From NCBI GenBank assembly GCA_002633005.1, contig NMRA01000082.1, positions 1 through 62,000 on the forward strand: 62,000 nucleotides of DNA. The letters are read 5' to 3'. The translations under genes were made by a program, and so were the position numbers. Source of the DNA: Phoronis australis. Lineage: Eukaryota; Phoronida; Phoronidae. Positions within the stretch are counted from its first letter, which is position 1. Every line of letters starts with the position of its first letter. Below the pieces are notes generated by a model, which was not told the DNA's origin, made no database searches, and worked only from the letters and a program-made list of their open reading frames with translations. Positions 44,841 through 56,590 of this stretch are shown here, in pieces.

Positions 44841-46031
44841 ATGGAATACACGACACGATCTGCAGGCAATAACTCTTGGTTATTTGTGAACGCTGGCCAT
44901 TCTGACGGCAGTGAGTTTACACATGTAGGACCTGACATGTCCGGCTGCAGTCAAGAGAATGATAGCTACCACTCGGGGTTGAAGAGTTTCTACTTTGCCT
45001 ACGGTGGTGCCCATGGCTATTTCAGTATGTTGGTGTCCATCTTTGGCATCCTATCCAACGTGGCCAACATTGTTGTTCTTACTCGCAAGAACATGCGCTC
45101 GTCTGTCAACCTGATCCTCATGTGGCTTGCGGTCGCCGATTTCCTAACAATGGTTGTCTATCTCCCATTCTCTATTCACTTTTATATTCTACGTGACAAC
45201 AGCCTGGGGCCATTGGTCAGTCATAGCCAGCACTGGAACTTATACCTGCTGATATTCAGCCATACATCAATCGTTTTTCACACCTGCGCAATATGGCTGA
45301 CCATAGCCCTGGCAGTATTCCGTGTTCTCTGCGTTTTGCTCCCCATGAAAGGGCCACCACTGTGTTCTATGACTCGCGCCAAGATCGCTGTTGTAAGCAC
45401 AATCGCAACTGTCAATGTGACAGCGGTCCCCAACTATCTAACTAATGGTGCCGTACTTCTTGGATGCAATGGACAGACTGTTTACACTGTGGGATACAGT
45501 CAGCTGGCCGCGGAACACCCCGCGCTGCCTAATGCCAACTACTGGATTCAGGCGACACTGTTTAAACTGGTGCCATGCACATTACTGACTATTCTCACAG
45601 TACTAGTGGTTCACACTATCCACCAGGCCAACAAACGACGCCTGAAACTCATGTCGCACGGTAAGAACGACGAGAGTAAACGCCAACAGGATACCAATAT
45701 GACGATGCGTATGTTGCTGGCTGTCGTCGTACTATTTCTGATCACTGAGTTGCCTCAAGGTATATTCACCATTCTCAACGGCACGCTGCCCGGGTTCGTT
45801 GACCAGATCTACACACCACTAGGGGACCTTTTGGACATCCTAACACTTCTTAACAACTCGGTAAACTTCGTTCTCTACTGCACAATGAGCCGACATTTCC
45901 GGCAGACATTTGCCAACATTTTCTGCAAGTGGCTACCCAAGCGTCGCTACCGAGAGCAGGCACCGCAGAAAACAAATAGAGTAAGTGCCGACATCAGTGC
46001 ATCCGTCTCTATGGAGATGACAAAAATGTAG
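44841..46031 (+). CDS. Peptide GPCR, DMSR/myosuppressin-receptor type
   Basis: An intact single-exon 396-residue class A GPCR. The N-terminus has N-glycosylation sequons (NNS at 10, NDS at 40). Seven hydrophobic segments lie near 57-81, 91-115, 137-163, 182-202, 236-260, 289-312 and 325-348. TM2 has LMWLAVADF. The DRY site is FRV (160-162), TM6 carries ITELPQG (301-307), and the NPxxY site reads NSVNFVLYC (339-347). GILSNVANIVVLTRKNMRSS at TM1 and TELPQGI are typical of dmsr-1/myosuppressin and FMRFamide-like receptors of protostomes. It would sit in the plasma membrane and signal through G proteins on binding a short amidated peptide. No cysteine is seen at the top of TM3. The ATG context (ACAAAGATGG) is good. 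Codon use is more GC-rich than the surroundings. Confidence 0.9.
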   Translation: MEYTTRSAGNNSWLFVNAGHSDGSEFTHVGPDMSGCSQENDSYHSGLKSFYFAYGGAHGYFSMLVSIFGILSNVANIVVLTRKNMRSSVNLILMWLAVADFLTMVVYLPFSIHFYILRDNSLGPLVSHSQHWNLYLLIFSHTSIVFHTCAIWLTIALAVFRVLCVLLPMKGPPLCSMTRAKIAVVSTIATVNVTAVPNYLTNGAVLLGCNGQTVYTVGYSQLAAEHPALPNANYWIQATLFKLVPCTLLTILTVLVVHTIHQANKRRLKLMSHGKNDESKRQQDTNMTMRMLLAVVVLFLITELPQGIFTILNGTLPGFVDQIYTPLGDLLDILTLLNNSVNFVLYCTMSRHFRQTFANIFCKWLPKRRYREQAPQKTNRVSADISASVSMEMTKM

Positions 46032-46192
46032 ACTAATAATGGAGATCTGTCATGAAACTTGGAATGTTGTGAAGTTACGTTATAGCCATATTGTACGAGA
46101 TATTTGATGCAAAACTTTCCTTCCGTTGGGGTAAATCTGTGCTTGGACAATTAGATAGTATCATAAATATTCTTTATTTACAGACATAAGAA

Positions 46193-46198
46193 AATAAA
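46193..46198 (+). other. Candidate polyadenylation signal of the GPCR gene
   Basis: AATAAA 162 bases after the stop codon, followed by a T-rich stretch. Confidence 0.5.
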
Positions 46199-48532
46199 GA
46201 AAATTTTCATTTTTCAAAGGTTTGCAGCCGCAAGTGCTCAAGATTTTACAAGATAATTTCTATTGCCTATTAGACGCATAACAAGCCAAACAAATGAAGA
46301 AATGTAGATTTTATGCACGTTTAGTTTGGTTCAATTATACATGACAAAATAAATTAAATTTGCTTGTGGTGTTATGTGCTAAATTAAAGAACGCTTGTAG
46401 ACCCGATGTGAGTCAATACTTGCATGTCTTGTTGTAACCTAAGTTACCAGAACTTCTTGGTGGAATAGGTAGAATTCTGTGCTATCTTCTTTTCTGTGAT
46501 CTTTTCTGTATATCAATCAGACTTTGGCCTTACCTGGATCATCTCTTGTGTAATTTACTTTTAACTCAACATTTTAACAAATTAATTCCGAAATACTTTT
46601 GAAAAAGCAGCAAGTCCTATTGTTAATTCTGAAATTTCGCATTTGTAAAAAATAACTAAATTCTCAAGAGCTGATTTTAGTCAAGGAAAAATGGACTCGA
46701 GATCATAATATAATTTATTTCAAACACGCTTTGAAGTTGAAATTTGGAATTCTGGTTCCTTGATTAAGTTTTACTAGATTCACCAATACATAAGAGAGAG
46801 CAGTGTATACACAGATCATTTTCGTGACATTTTGGTATATGGAAAACATTATTTAATCATATTCACCAAAATTCATTATGAAAATGTTAATATACTCTAC
46901 AATTTATCTTCTTATGCAAGCTTTTGGGTTGTATGACTTTCCCACAAACCTTTTAAAATATCACCTCGAAAAATGTGATGTCATCTGTGAAAATTAAAAT
47001 TCCTTAATTTCGGATGCATTGGTCAATTACGCAAAACGGAATTTTGGCAGAAAAGGGCACGGTGTTCACACATGTTAACTTAAGTGAAGAGCATCTTTCC
47101 TGTGAAAAAAATTGCAGACATTGACAGTACTGTTAATGTTTATTCTCTTCTGGTCAAGTATTATTGTTTCAAAATCATGGAATGTGAGAGCAATCACTTA
47201 ATTTTCAGTATCTCAAAAAGAAATCTTTATTATAATTCCCGGTTTCAAATGCACAACATTCTTTGTGTAGAAGCCAAAACGCAAACATTCGAAGAACTCA
47301 AAATCTAGAAAAACGTTTTCTTACACCAGCGAGAGAAAATCAGTAAGCAGTGAACTATGAATAAAGTTGTCAACATATAAAATTGACATGATACAACAAA
47401 CAAAATCAATCATTAAGTCAATTGGAAGTGGCTTTTGAACAACCTGTGAAAATTTCGCATTTTCCTGATGTGCATCAGTTAAGGCGCCTGATACGGAAAA
47501 AATAATTCGGTGACCAGCACTTTATGGTAGACAAAGACCAAAATACAAAATATAAAAAGGAATGCAACGATAACTGAGTTGAACCTCTTAACATCTCGTA
47601 AATCAACCATCTCTATTTCATCAAGGACTTATTTTCAAAATATGAATTTTTGCAGAAATGTACTGGAATTACTAAGTGCAATCATACAGGTCAAACAACT
47701 TGTTTTTTAATTACATAGCTGACATGCCATTGTTCGAAAGGTTCATGAGCCACTTAAAGAAAAGACCAATGAAGACAAAATACAGAAATTTATCAGCAAC
47801 TGCTAGATGAGTGAGTTCGACTCCGGCTAGGCCTATCCTTTTCACTTAAAAGCAAATTCCGAGCGCGGGATTCAAACTAGAAATAGTTAAATTAGGCTAG
47901 AGTATTTTCTGTTCCTAGATATGGAATTCAGCATACACTGAAACTGCAAGCACCAAAAGAAGAAATTCTGAAATTAACCATTCGTTTATAATTAGAAGTA
48001 TTTTGTTGCGTAATTGATTGTATTACAACCACATCTTTAAGTGAACATTCAACAAAAGAATTAAGCTTTACAATTGAGCATGATAACGGGGGCTTTGCTC
48101 GAAATTCCAAAATGATAAAAGCATGTAAAAATTTGGAAAAATTATCAGAAAGGAGCGATAGTTACAGGCGACTTTCAAACGAATGTTCAGTTCAGAAAGA
48201 AACTCCATTCCTCTCATGAAAATGAGTTGATCACGGGTCCATCTTTGAAAATGTTGAACTAACAATAATTTATTATGTTGAGGTAGACATTATCTGTCTA
48301 CAAATTTCGTCATAGAACCTTAAGAAATCAAGTAAGTAGCCAAATTCATTGACATCATAGGCCAGGTAAAAAAGAAAGTTAACATGCTTACATGATTATC
48401 ACCTGCGGCTCGTCTAGACAGTTGCACCGCTAGGAAAATTTTGATTTTCATTTTTATAAGATGACGTCATCGGAAGGGTTGTTAGACTTGTAGGCCTATG
48501 ACAAAATCTGCTTTACTGTCCTGCATTCACAT
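46199..48532. other. No recognised gene
   Basis: AT-rich. A B-box-like GAGTTCGACTCCGGCT (about 47812-47828) may be another SINE trace. No coding family seen. Confidence 0.4.
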
Positions 48533-50918
48533 AAAGCTAATACCACATCCTCTTCAGCTAAGTCAAGTTTCACCTTGTTTAAGACACTGACAGAAAACGG
48601 CTTATTACTTTCTAAAGTCAGAATTGGAGTAGAAAAGTGCTGCATAAAAGCGGTTAGATGGGACGACATTAGGGCAGCTGGAGCAACCAATTCCTGGATG
48701 CACCAACTGGTGGCGATGAGGTCACTACGTTATTTAGTTCGTTCTTCTGCCGAATGGTGGCAGAAAAAAGCTGTGCAAATGAGAAATAAGTCTGTGATTA
48801 ACCAATTGTCTGTGATTAACCATGTCTGGAAGAACGTGCATTGTCCACAAGGGTAAGACAGAGTGGGAGGTCAACCACCACTATCCCTTTATAGCATGAC
48901 ATACTTGGACATGTGACGCTGCAAACAGACATTAAACACGTTTCTAAAGGGCCACTAGAAATAATGTTTGTTTCATCTTACTTTCAAGACAGTAATGGCA
49001 CACTTTCAAACTTTGAAACTAAGTAATTTTGAGAAACGCTTGTCCTGACGATGATATTATATCCTGTAACTATATAAAGCAGCTTCTAGGTAATCATATC
49101 CTGTAACTATATAAAGCAGCTTCTAGGTGCAGTCATGCTGCTGGAAACGATGCTTACAAAGGCTGAGTCAGTCAACCGACTATTATTATGTGGCACAGGT
49201 TTATATATCTGCAGTTTTGTGAACACAAGTTTACTGCAATACAGGTCATGTGATACTGTTTGAATGATTTATTTTTCTATTCATGTCATGAGAAAATCGA
49301 CCTGCTACGTCAAAGTGCAATGCCTGGGCCTTGAATTGGCTAACAATGTTTAAAAAAACCACTGCCAAGTGAAATGAAAATGCTCCGTACAAACGCTTTT
49401 TTCTGACACTTGCCAACAGAAATTCTTTAAATAAAAAATAGGATAACGCTTCTTTCAAGAGAGAGTGGGAAGGAAAAACATGTTTACCTTTTACCTGGCC
49501 TCCATAATGCCATCAGTGAGAAAGTTTAAAATGGCTTAACTCAGATGGAACCAAACTGGTTAGTTCCAGTAACATATTATGCCACAGGTTATGCAGATCA
49601 ATGGATTTTTCAGAACGGTCCAGTTTGTTGTACACATTTAACCCATGGGTAACTTTGGTGTTTGTAGTCAGATGGGATAAAGTTGAAAGTATATCACTGT
49701 TTTCATTTCCGTCTAGTATGGCATGTACTGNAAAGCTAATACCACATCCTCTTCAGCTAAGTCAAGTTTCACCTTGTTTAAGACACTGACAAAAAACGTC
49801 TTATTACTTTCTAAAGTCAGAATTGGAGTAGAAAAGTGCTGCATAAAAGCGGTTAGATGGGACGACATTAGGGCAGCTGGAGCAATCAATTCCTGGATGC
49901 ACCAACTGGTGGCGATGAGGTCACTACGTTATTTAGTTCGTTCTTCTGCCGAATGGTGGCAGAAAAAAGCTGTGCAAATGAGAAATAAGTCTGTGATTAA
50001 CCAATTGTCTGTGATTAACCATGTCTGGAAGAACGTGCATTGTCCACAAGGGTAAGACAGAGTGGGAGGTCAACCACCACTATCCCTTTATAGCATGACA
50101 TACTTGGACATGTGACGCTGCAAACAGACATTAAACACGTTTCTAAAGGGCCACTAGAAATAATGTTTGTTTCATCTTACTTTCAAGACAGTAATGGCAC
50201 ACTTTCAAACTTTGAAACTAAGTAATTTTGAGAAACGCTTGTCCTGACGATGATATTATATCCTGTAACTATATAAAGCAGCTTCTAGGTGATCATATCC
50301 TGTAACTATATAAAGCAGCTTCTAGGTGCAGTCATGCTGCTGGAAACGATGCTTACAAAGGCTGAGTCAGTCAACCGACTATTATTATGTGGCACAAGTT
50401 TATATTTCTGCAGTTTCGTGAACACAAGTTTACTGCAATACAGGTCATGTGATACTGTTTGAATGATTTATTTTTCTATTCATGTCATGAGAAAATCGAC
50501 CTGCTACGTCAAAGTGTAATGCCTGGGCCTTGAATTGGCTAACAATGTTTAAAAAACCACTGCCAAGTGAAATGAAAATGTTCCGTACAAACGCTTTTTT
50601 CTGACACTTGCCAACAGAAATTCTTTAAATAAAAAATAGGATAACGCTTCTTTCAAGAGAGAGTGGGAAGAAAAAACATGTTTACCTCTTACCTGGCCTC
50701 CATAATGCCATCAGTGAGGAAGTTTAAAATGGCTTAACTCAGATGGAACCAAACTGGTTAGTTCCAGTAACATATTATGCCACAGGTTATGGATTTGTCA
50801 GAACTGTCCAGTTTGTTGTACACATTTAACCCATGGGTAACTTTGGTGTTTGTAGTCAGATGGGATAAAGTTGAAAGTATATCACTGTTTTCATTTCCAT
50901 CTAGTATGGCATGTACTG
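48533..50918. repeat. About 1.2-kb direct duplication around a single N (49731)
   Basis: 48533-49730 and 49732-50918 are about 98-99% identical, with a 10-bp deletion near 50790 and scattered substitutions. The left copy ends at the N (CATGTACTG) and the right copy starts immediately after it (AAAGCTAATACC). Only the right copy continues past CATGTACTG. A 93-110 codon plus-strand ORF (48575-48856; 49723-50055) lies in both copies and has no known domain. Confidence 0.9.
49060..49130 (+). repeat. 37-bp tandem duplication with TATA-like core
   Basis: ATCCTGTAACTATATAAAGC plus 17 more bases, repeated twice. Also present at about 50259-50329 in the duplicate copy. No associated gene. Confidence 0.7.
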
Positions 50919-50990
50919 TGATCAGTGGTAAACGCCGGGATGCCCAGATCTTAATACTTTAAGTAAGATCTGGACAGACGTTTACCACTG
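50919..50990. repeat. Short foldback repeat
   Basis: TCAGTGGTAAACG pairs with CGTTTACCACTGA, and CAGATCTTA with TAAGATCTG, around a small AT loop. It begins just where the 1.2-kb duplicate ends. Confidence 0.75.
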
Positions 50991-51277
50991 ACCACAATTA
51001 AAAGTCAAAATGCCACATTGGCGGACATTTAGTTTGCTCCTGATGTTCTTCGTGGTTGGTTTAGTCAGCCTTGTATGACTGGAGTTAAAGTGAGTTGCAA
51101 ACTTTTTGCTTCACTATATTGTACTCCATTATCATCTTAATCGGTCTATATCCATATCACCTCGTATATAGTCGATCTTAACTCGCCCAGAGGTGTCGCG
51201 TTAACCAGTGAGGAATGTGAGCAACGGCGCAGCGACGTCAGTGGTTCTTCTTCTGAGTGAGTGCCGCTTGGGTGTGG

Positions 51278-51420
51278 TGTATCGTTCCTGCTTGTGTGAA
51301 TTATGAAGTTGCGAGGAAAGCGAGTATATCGTTTTTTTCGATTTCCTCGAGAGCCCATAATGATTCAGAAGTAGCTCGCGGCAGTGATTATGAAAAGTAC
51401 GCTGTTAATACCAATACCAA
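51278..51420 (+). pseudogene. THAP domain remnant
   Basis: VWCIVPACVNYEVARKAS then a frameshift into RFPREP-like and EKYAVN-like reading. Equivalent to the minus-strand THAP at 28455. Confidence 0.6.
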
Positions 51421-51439
51421 GTAAGAGACCCTGAAACTT

Positions 51440-51900
51440 CTCCTTGTCCGTCAGTGGACTGCATTTGTCGCCGGATCAGTTTTTCCTCAGCCCTAAAAAA
51501 CGTCGTAAGCACACTTCTGTTTCGAAGCGGTGCAAAATCAGGATGGTCCGTGAAACTGCGCTTCTCCAAGAAGGCGTTTCACTTGCTGAATTTGTGGCAG
51601 CTTTCCCAAACGTCAATCGTTTCCATCATGGTGCAGTTAGCTCCGCAGTCAATTCAAACGCCGCCCTTTTCGGAACTATCCATATGTTCCGTTTTCTGTG
51701 CGCATTCCAGGAGCATCTCTAGTATTTCTTGATGAGTGTATTCCGGTTCGAACTGAGACCCTTGAAAACTAGCGATCGACCAGTGAAGTCTTCGTCGGAT
51801 GAGCATTCGTCTACATCGCGATTGTGAGTAGCCACGTTGACGTATATTCATGATTGTGCGTTCTGTTTCAAAATGAATTATTCTCATACTAACCAATGCT
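51440..51900 (-). pseudogene. P2X7-tail-like cysteine-rich remnant
   Basis: In one minus-strand frame with two stops: FEPEYTHQEILEMLLECAQK, then CGANCTMMETIDVWESCHKF, then FTDHPDFAPLRNRSVLTTFF. It keeps the second half of the domain ('.T.HP.F.P ... VL'), which is missing at 2141 and 28001, and so shows what the deleted copies lost. N-terminal part 51654-51896 is open. Confidence 0.55.
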
Positions 51901-53465
51901 TATACAAAACTGAAACAAAGTCTGTCTCATTAGATACAATTTGTAATGCGTTGGAGTGTTCGTTACTGCAAATGTTTCGAGAAGCCAGCAGTGAATAAAC
52001 CACTGCATTAGATGCAATAAACTCATTGAATGGGCACCCAGGCCGTTTCAGTGCATACTACTAATACAGTGTTTGCCGACAGAAATCAGATGTTAGGGGA
52101 ATCTCTATTTAGATATTCATATACGTTATTCGAATCAATTATTACTGTACAACTTAATTTTGCCCAGACGGTTCTGTGGAAGGGTAATCGGACTTCGCGG
52201 CTAATTTACCAAAATAATCAAGTCCACATTTTTTCTCTGGCTCACTAGTATAGTCTTTTCGTGACTGGAAGTTTACTTTCCAACTTTTGATGGTTTATGT
52301 TCGTGTTCGCTTCAGTCTGGCCCCGATGGGCCTGCACGATCGGGTTATTCCGAGACACTGGCCGGGATAACAAACGTTTTGTGTTTTGAACTAAAAAAAT
52401 CGCAAGTCTAAAATTACAACACACAACCATGTTCTCCTGTTGCATTTCACGGACGAATAATTTGAATTCATCAACGAACAGACCCAAACTCCCGCGACCG
52501 ACCTTGCTAAATTGGCTCATTCCGGCCGTGAATAATACGCTTACAAGGAAGTCACGCATTTCTACAGATATGCGGGAAATTTCACCGCCCGTCCTGGTGG
52601 CTTTTACCAGGATCAAAGAGGGCAAGACCCAATTAAGTGTAATTACCCAACCGTAAAGTGTATTAAACATCTCTGACTTTAGGCCTGCATGATGGCGAAT
52701 TTTCAAAGCGCAAGTACAACTAATTTTCAATAAAAACGAACACCATGGCGGTATTCAGCTGGAAAAAAAACAGCTAAGGACGGTTTTCGATTTTTAAAAA
52801 TCGATGAACTAATAATCTAAAAACTACAACCATTGTGTACGATTGAAGATAAACTACTTCGCGTATTGATGTACTTGGTGGATATACAAACGCTGATCAG
52901 AGTTAACAATATCACATGGATTCTTTTTTTAAAATTCTGCCAATCTCGTCTAACCAGATTTTTGGCCAGGAAACAATTGTACTTAACTTGTGTCCACTTT
53001 TCATTTTTATTACTGAATAAGAGCTAAAAATGGACCTTTGTGAAGATAAACACAAGTTAACCTTTTTAGTCATTTTGTAATATTTATAATGTACCTAGAA
53101 AAAACAGCACTCTCCAGAGTTGCTGGCTGTAACAGTGCAAATGTCAGAGAAAACTAAATTGGAAGTACTAACAACAACCATTGTTGAGACAGTAATGCTA
53201 GCGATTAACTTTCCACTTCATTAGCTCAGATCTACATCAATACAAAGGACGTGCTGAATAATGCATTGTAAAAGTTGTCTAGGGATAAGGGAATCTGAGC
53301 AGTGACCACTGTAAGCAAGAAATTCTCTACATGCCTACCGAACTTAGTAGGCTGCGGTACGTTCAAATACCTAAAAACAGCGAAATAAATAACACGTCTG
53401 TTCAATAACTCGATGTATTTGTAAGGGTTTTACATCGAATTTTGATGATTTATTGGTGTAAACCA

Positions 53466-54064
53466 ATGAATTCAAACAATTAGCCGACATCAATAAGCAG
53501 CCATGAACCAGCCTACTGTAATAATTTCTTTTCATTTAGACCAATTAGCATTATGCAATTGGTCTCACATGCTTCCCAAGTCAAACTATGTGTTAGTTCT
53601 GGTCTTAAAAAGAACTGACAGTGGGTTATTGGTCGAAGCCATGTGCTACAAGTTGCATAAGATGTCACGTCATCTGACGAGCATGGTCTCAATCAACCAA
53701 TAAGGACCTGTCGTACTTTGCAAGACCAAAATCACTCAATACATCTGCTTAAAGAAGTTGTTGACACCAATTTTTATGAAGTAACTGGTCAAAATCAAAA
53801 TTCAGTTTCTTGGATAAAATGTGAGCTTATGTCCCCTGGACTCTCTCTGAAAACAATATATTTTTTTAATTTTACAAGCAACGTTCATAATGGGTTGATG
53901 TGTATGTTCACTCAACACGAAAATAGGTATGAAAGTATTAAATTTTGGCACTGTTCCAGCAAAGGAATTAAAATGTATGCAATTGAATACCAGGTATTAT
54001 TGCACTTTAATTTGTCTATAAATCTGACATAATCTACCATAGCATTTGATTAAGAAATGACATA
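53466..54064. other. No recognised gene
   Basis: ORFs 53503-53703 and 53718-54032 on + have no domain pattern. Confidence 0.4.
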
Positions 54065-54620
54065 CAGGTTCCCCTTCCGCAGAACCGTCAGGGCAAACGT
54101 TGTACAGTAAAAATAATTTGAATAATGTATTTGTAAATCTAAATAAAGATTCCCCTAACATGTGACCACAGCATGTAAAATCGAGTTATTGTTTCACATC
54201 CAGCTTTCTGTCAGCACACACGGCCTTCGTGCCGGTCAATTAACTTTATTGCAACGCAGTGGTTTATTCATTGCTGGCTTCTCAAAACATTTGCACTCAC
54301 GAATGCTCCAAGGGCATTGCAAATTGTATCCAATGAGAATGACTTCGTTTCAGTTTTATATAAGCATTGGTTAGGGTGAGAATAATTCATTTTGAAACAG
54401 AACGCAGAATAATAAACGTCTACACGGCAAATCACCCGGCGCCAATCCCGACTTAGTCCAGAGCTCATCCGACGAAGACTTCAAGGGTAGGATCGTTAGG
54501 TTTCACAGGCTATAAGTTCGAACCAGAATACACTGATCAAGAAATACTAGAGAGGCGCGGTTACATGCACAAGCAACGGAACGTTTGGATAGTTCTTGTT
54601 GAAATATATCACTTTTTGGT
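54065..54620 (+). mobile_element. Partial copy of the second THAP/P2X7-tail element
   Basis: GGTTCCCCTTCCGCAGAACC onward follows 27640-28120 in the same orientation, through GGTTAGGGTGAGAATAATTC and the start of the P2X7-tail-like ORF region. The cysteine block and the THAP side are absent. Confidence 0.7.
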
Positions 54621-54759
54621 TGTAAAAATGAAACCACAACACATCGTGAGAATGACCCGATCTATTGTGAAAAAGAGACTAACTACAACGAAAAAACTAA
54701 TCGTAATAATGCGGTCGATGTAACGTAGAAGGAACTTAAAGTAATAAATGATTTTCAAC

Positions 54760-54875
54760 ACTCCTCCTCAGTTGTTAGTATTCAAACATAACCAATAAAA
54801 GATTTTCTCAAAGTCCTCAATGCAGTTATGATAAAGTATTCACGTTAACTAATAAATGCCAACACTCCTCCTCAC
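54760..54875 (-). other. Copia LTR start(s) and polypurine tracts
   Basis: Minus strand GTGAGGAGGAG followed by TGTTGGCATTT (LTR start at 54864). A second CTGAGGAGGAG followed by TGTTGAAAATC comes 104 bases later (54760). Each looks like a polypurine tract next to a TG LTR start. Confidence 0.5.
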
Positions 54876-54910
54876 TTATGTTAACCGTTGAGCAACTAAC
54901 AAACTAATGT

Positions 54911-55270
54911 TTAACTAACTCCTGTCATGGCCCTGAGTTTTTCAAATGTTTCTCTTGGCAATGGCTTCGTCAACATGTCTGCTATCATTAGTGCACTACA
55001 ACAATACTTTAAGTCAATAGAACGACTGATGACCAGAACACCGATAAAGTGATGATTGATTTCACTATGTTTGGCACGACCATGAAATTTTGGATTGTGA
55101 CACACTGATATGGCTGCCTGGTTATCCTCAAAACTAGTCACCGGTTTTTGAAGTCCATTCAACTCGAGCACAAGCTTGGAAAACCACATGGCTTCCTGCG
55201 CAGCCATCCCCAAGGCAATATACTCTGCACCGAAGAAACCAATCAAGGTGCAATCACGTTGCTGCAAAAT
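54911..55270 (-). pseudogene. Ty1/copia RNase H C-terminal fragment
   Basis: AEYIALGMAAQEAMWFSKLV, then FEDNQAAISVCHNPKFHGRA, then KHSEINHHF and IADMLTKPLPRETFEKLRAM: the end of a copia-type RNase H, where the polyprotein terminates. 119 codons are open, but the upstream RT, integrase and gag are absent, and the first residues (CTLIGFFG) are off-consensus. It would degrade RNA in RNA-DNA hybrids. A truncated relic. Confidence 0.85.
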
Positions 55271-55689
55271 GGTAACATCGACATTGATGAAATTATAAAC
55301 AACAACCGTTTTCCAAGGATTTTCTTAGGAAACGACAAAAAACTTATTTAAACACAATATGGCTGACAATTGAACTGGCGAGAATAAAACACTCTTCACT
55401 CCTAGTGAACGACATTTCTTCACAGACAAAGGCCCCAAACAACAACGAGCTGTTGTTGAATAAAGGGATCAATGATGCTAATAAGGTTGAATGTGACAAC
55501 TTTAAGGATTTCTATATCGGACTCTCACAGAAAATATAAAACAAGAAAAACGCCGAACTCGAACCAAAGAACCAATTTTTTATGACATGAGGAATTTAAG
55601 CGGAGAAAGGCTTTTGTATCGCTGTGTGCAAATTGCAAATGACTAAGGCTGAACCAGTTATTTCCTGAGCGAAATTCCCAAAACAGGGT
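55271..55689. other. No recognised gene
   Basis: Nothing recognised upstream of the copia fragment; the rest of the element is not here. Confidence 0.45.
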
Positions 55690-56135
55690 TAAGTGTCATA
55701 ACGCACTTCTATAACCTACATTTTATTTATTTAAGCATGTGTTTTTAACTGAGCCGTATGTAAAGATTATTCTATCTCCTTGCGAGCGATCTCTTCTGGC
55801 TCACCTTAGAGCAGGAGATCTCCCATTGCACCTTGAAACTGGTCGTTATGTAAACAGTTCTGTAAGTGAAAGACTTTGCTTGTGTTGTGATTTTGATTCT
55901 CTGGAGGATGAGCTACATTTTGTGTTTGATTGTTCTCTTTATAACTCACGGAGGTCTATTCTGTTTATTAATGTTTAATTTCAATTCCCGAACTTTGCAG
56001 ATTTCAGTAGATTAGATACGTTAAAACTGCTGTTTCTGTATTTACCAAGGCAATTTTCCCAATGTATCAAGTCTGCTTTTGAACTTAGAAACCGACGCAT
56101 TTATGGTAGCCCTACATCTGAGCTGTGTGGTTAAA
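55690..56135 (+). pseudogene. LINE ORF2 C-terminal fragment
   Basis: Reads EPYVKIILSPCERSLLAHLR, LPLHLETGRYVNSSVSERLC, LEDELHFVFDCSLYNSRR, a stop, then LKLLFLYLPRQFSQCIKSAF and ELRNRRIY. This is the cysteine/histidine tail after the RT of non-LTR elements (ETGR ... ERLC..C ... EDE.HF.F.C). Homologous to the decayed tail at about 19.2 kb. AATAAATAAATAC near 56208 may be its 3' tail. Confidence 0.75.
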
Positions 56136-56273
56136 CTGGGCTGGGTACTTATGTTTACTACCAACGTTATACCTATAACTGTTTGAATTAATTGTACTTG
56201 TCACTATAATAAATAAATACTTATACTAATACACGAATATTCACGACTGACTTACTCCAATTTGTCTTAAAAT

Positions 56274-56430
56274 TCACCGTTGAGTCGCTCTTATTTATAT
56301 GAAAATTCACTACAGTGTCGCTCTTATAATATGAAAAGTCGCGAGTGAATCCCTCATACAAATTTAGTATTGAGTAACTGTTATTTAAATGAAAATCCAC
56401 AGCTAGAGCGCTCCACTTTATATGAAAAGA
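56274..56430. repeat. Degenerate tandem repeat, about 30-35 bp unit
   Basis: Four to five diverged units built on (T)TATATGAAAATTCAC...GTCGCTC. Recognisable by eye but poorly conserved. Confidence 0.55.
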
Positions 56431-56590
56431 ACAAGTTCCTTCATCGTATTGAAAAACCTGGCCAAAGGTGAGAATGCCCTGCGAGAGGTCGTTTGGCTGT
56501 CAGTAAAGCGAAATTTATCAAAGAGCAAAAGCGACACTTAGCTAAAATTGTTCATCAACGTCTTGGTGTTTTTAATGCTGTTGAAAACAG

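Larger units (their letters stand above)
51135..53465 (-). mobile_element. Inverted copy of the second THAP/P2X7-tail element
   Basis: Homologous in reverse to 27172-28590: end block 51135-51360, inner coding parts 51278-51900, flank 51900-52530, and far block 53340-53465 (reverse of 27175-27300). About 0.8 kb (52530-53340) has no counterpart in the 27-kb copy, so one has an insertion or the other a deletion. Both internal genes are broken. Confidence 0.7.
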
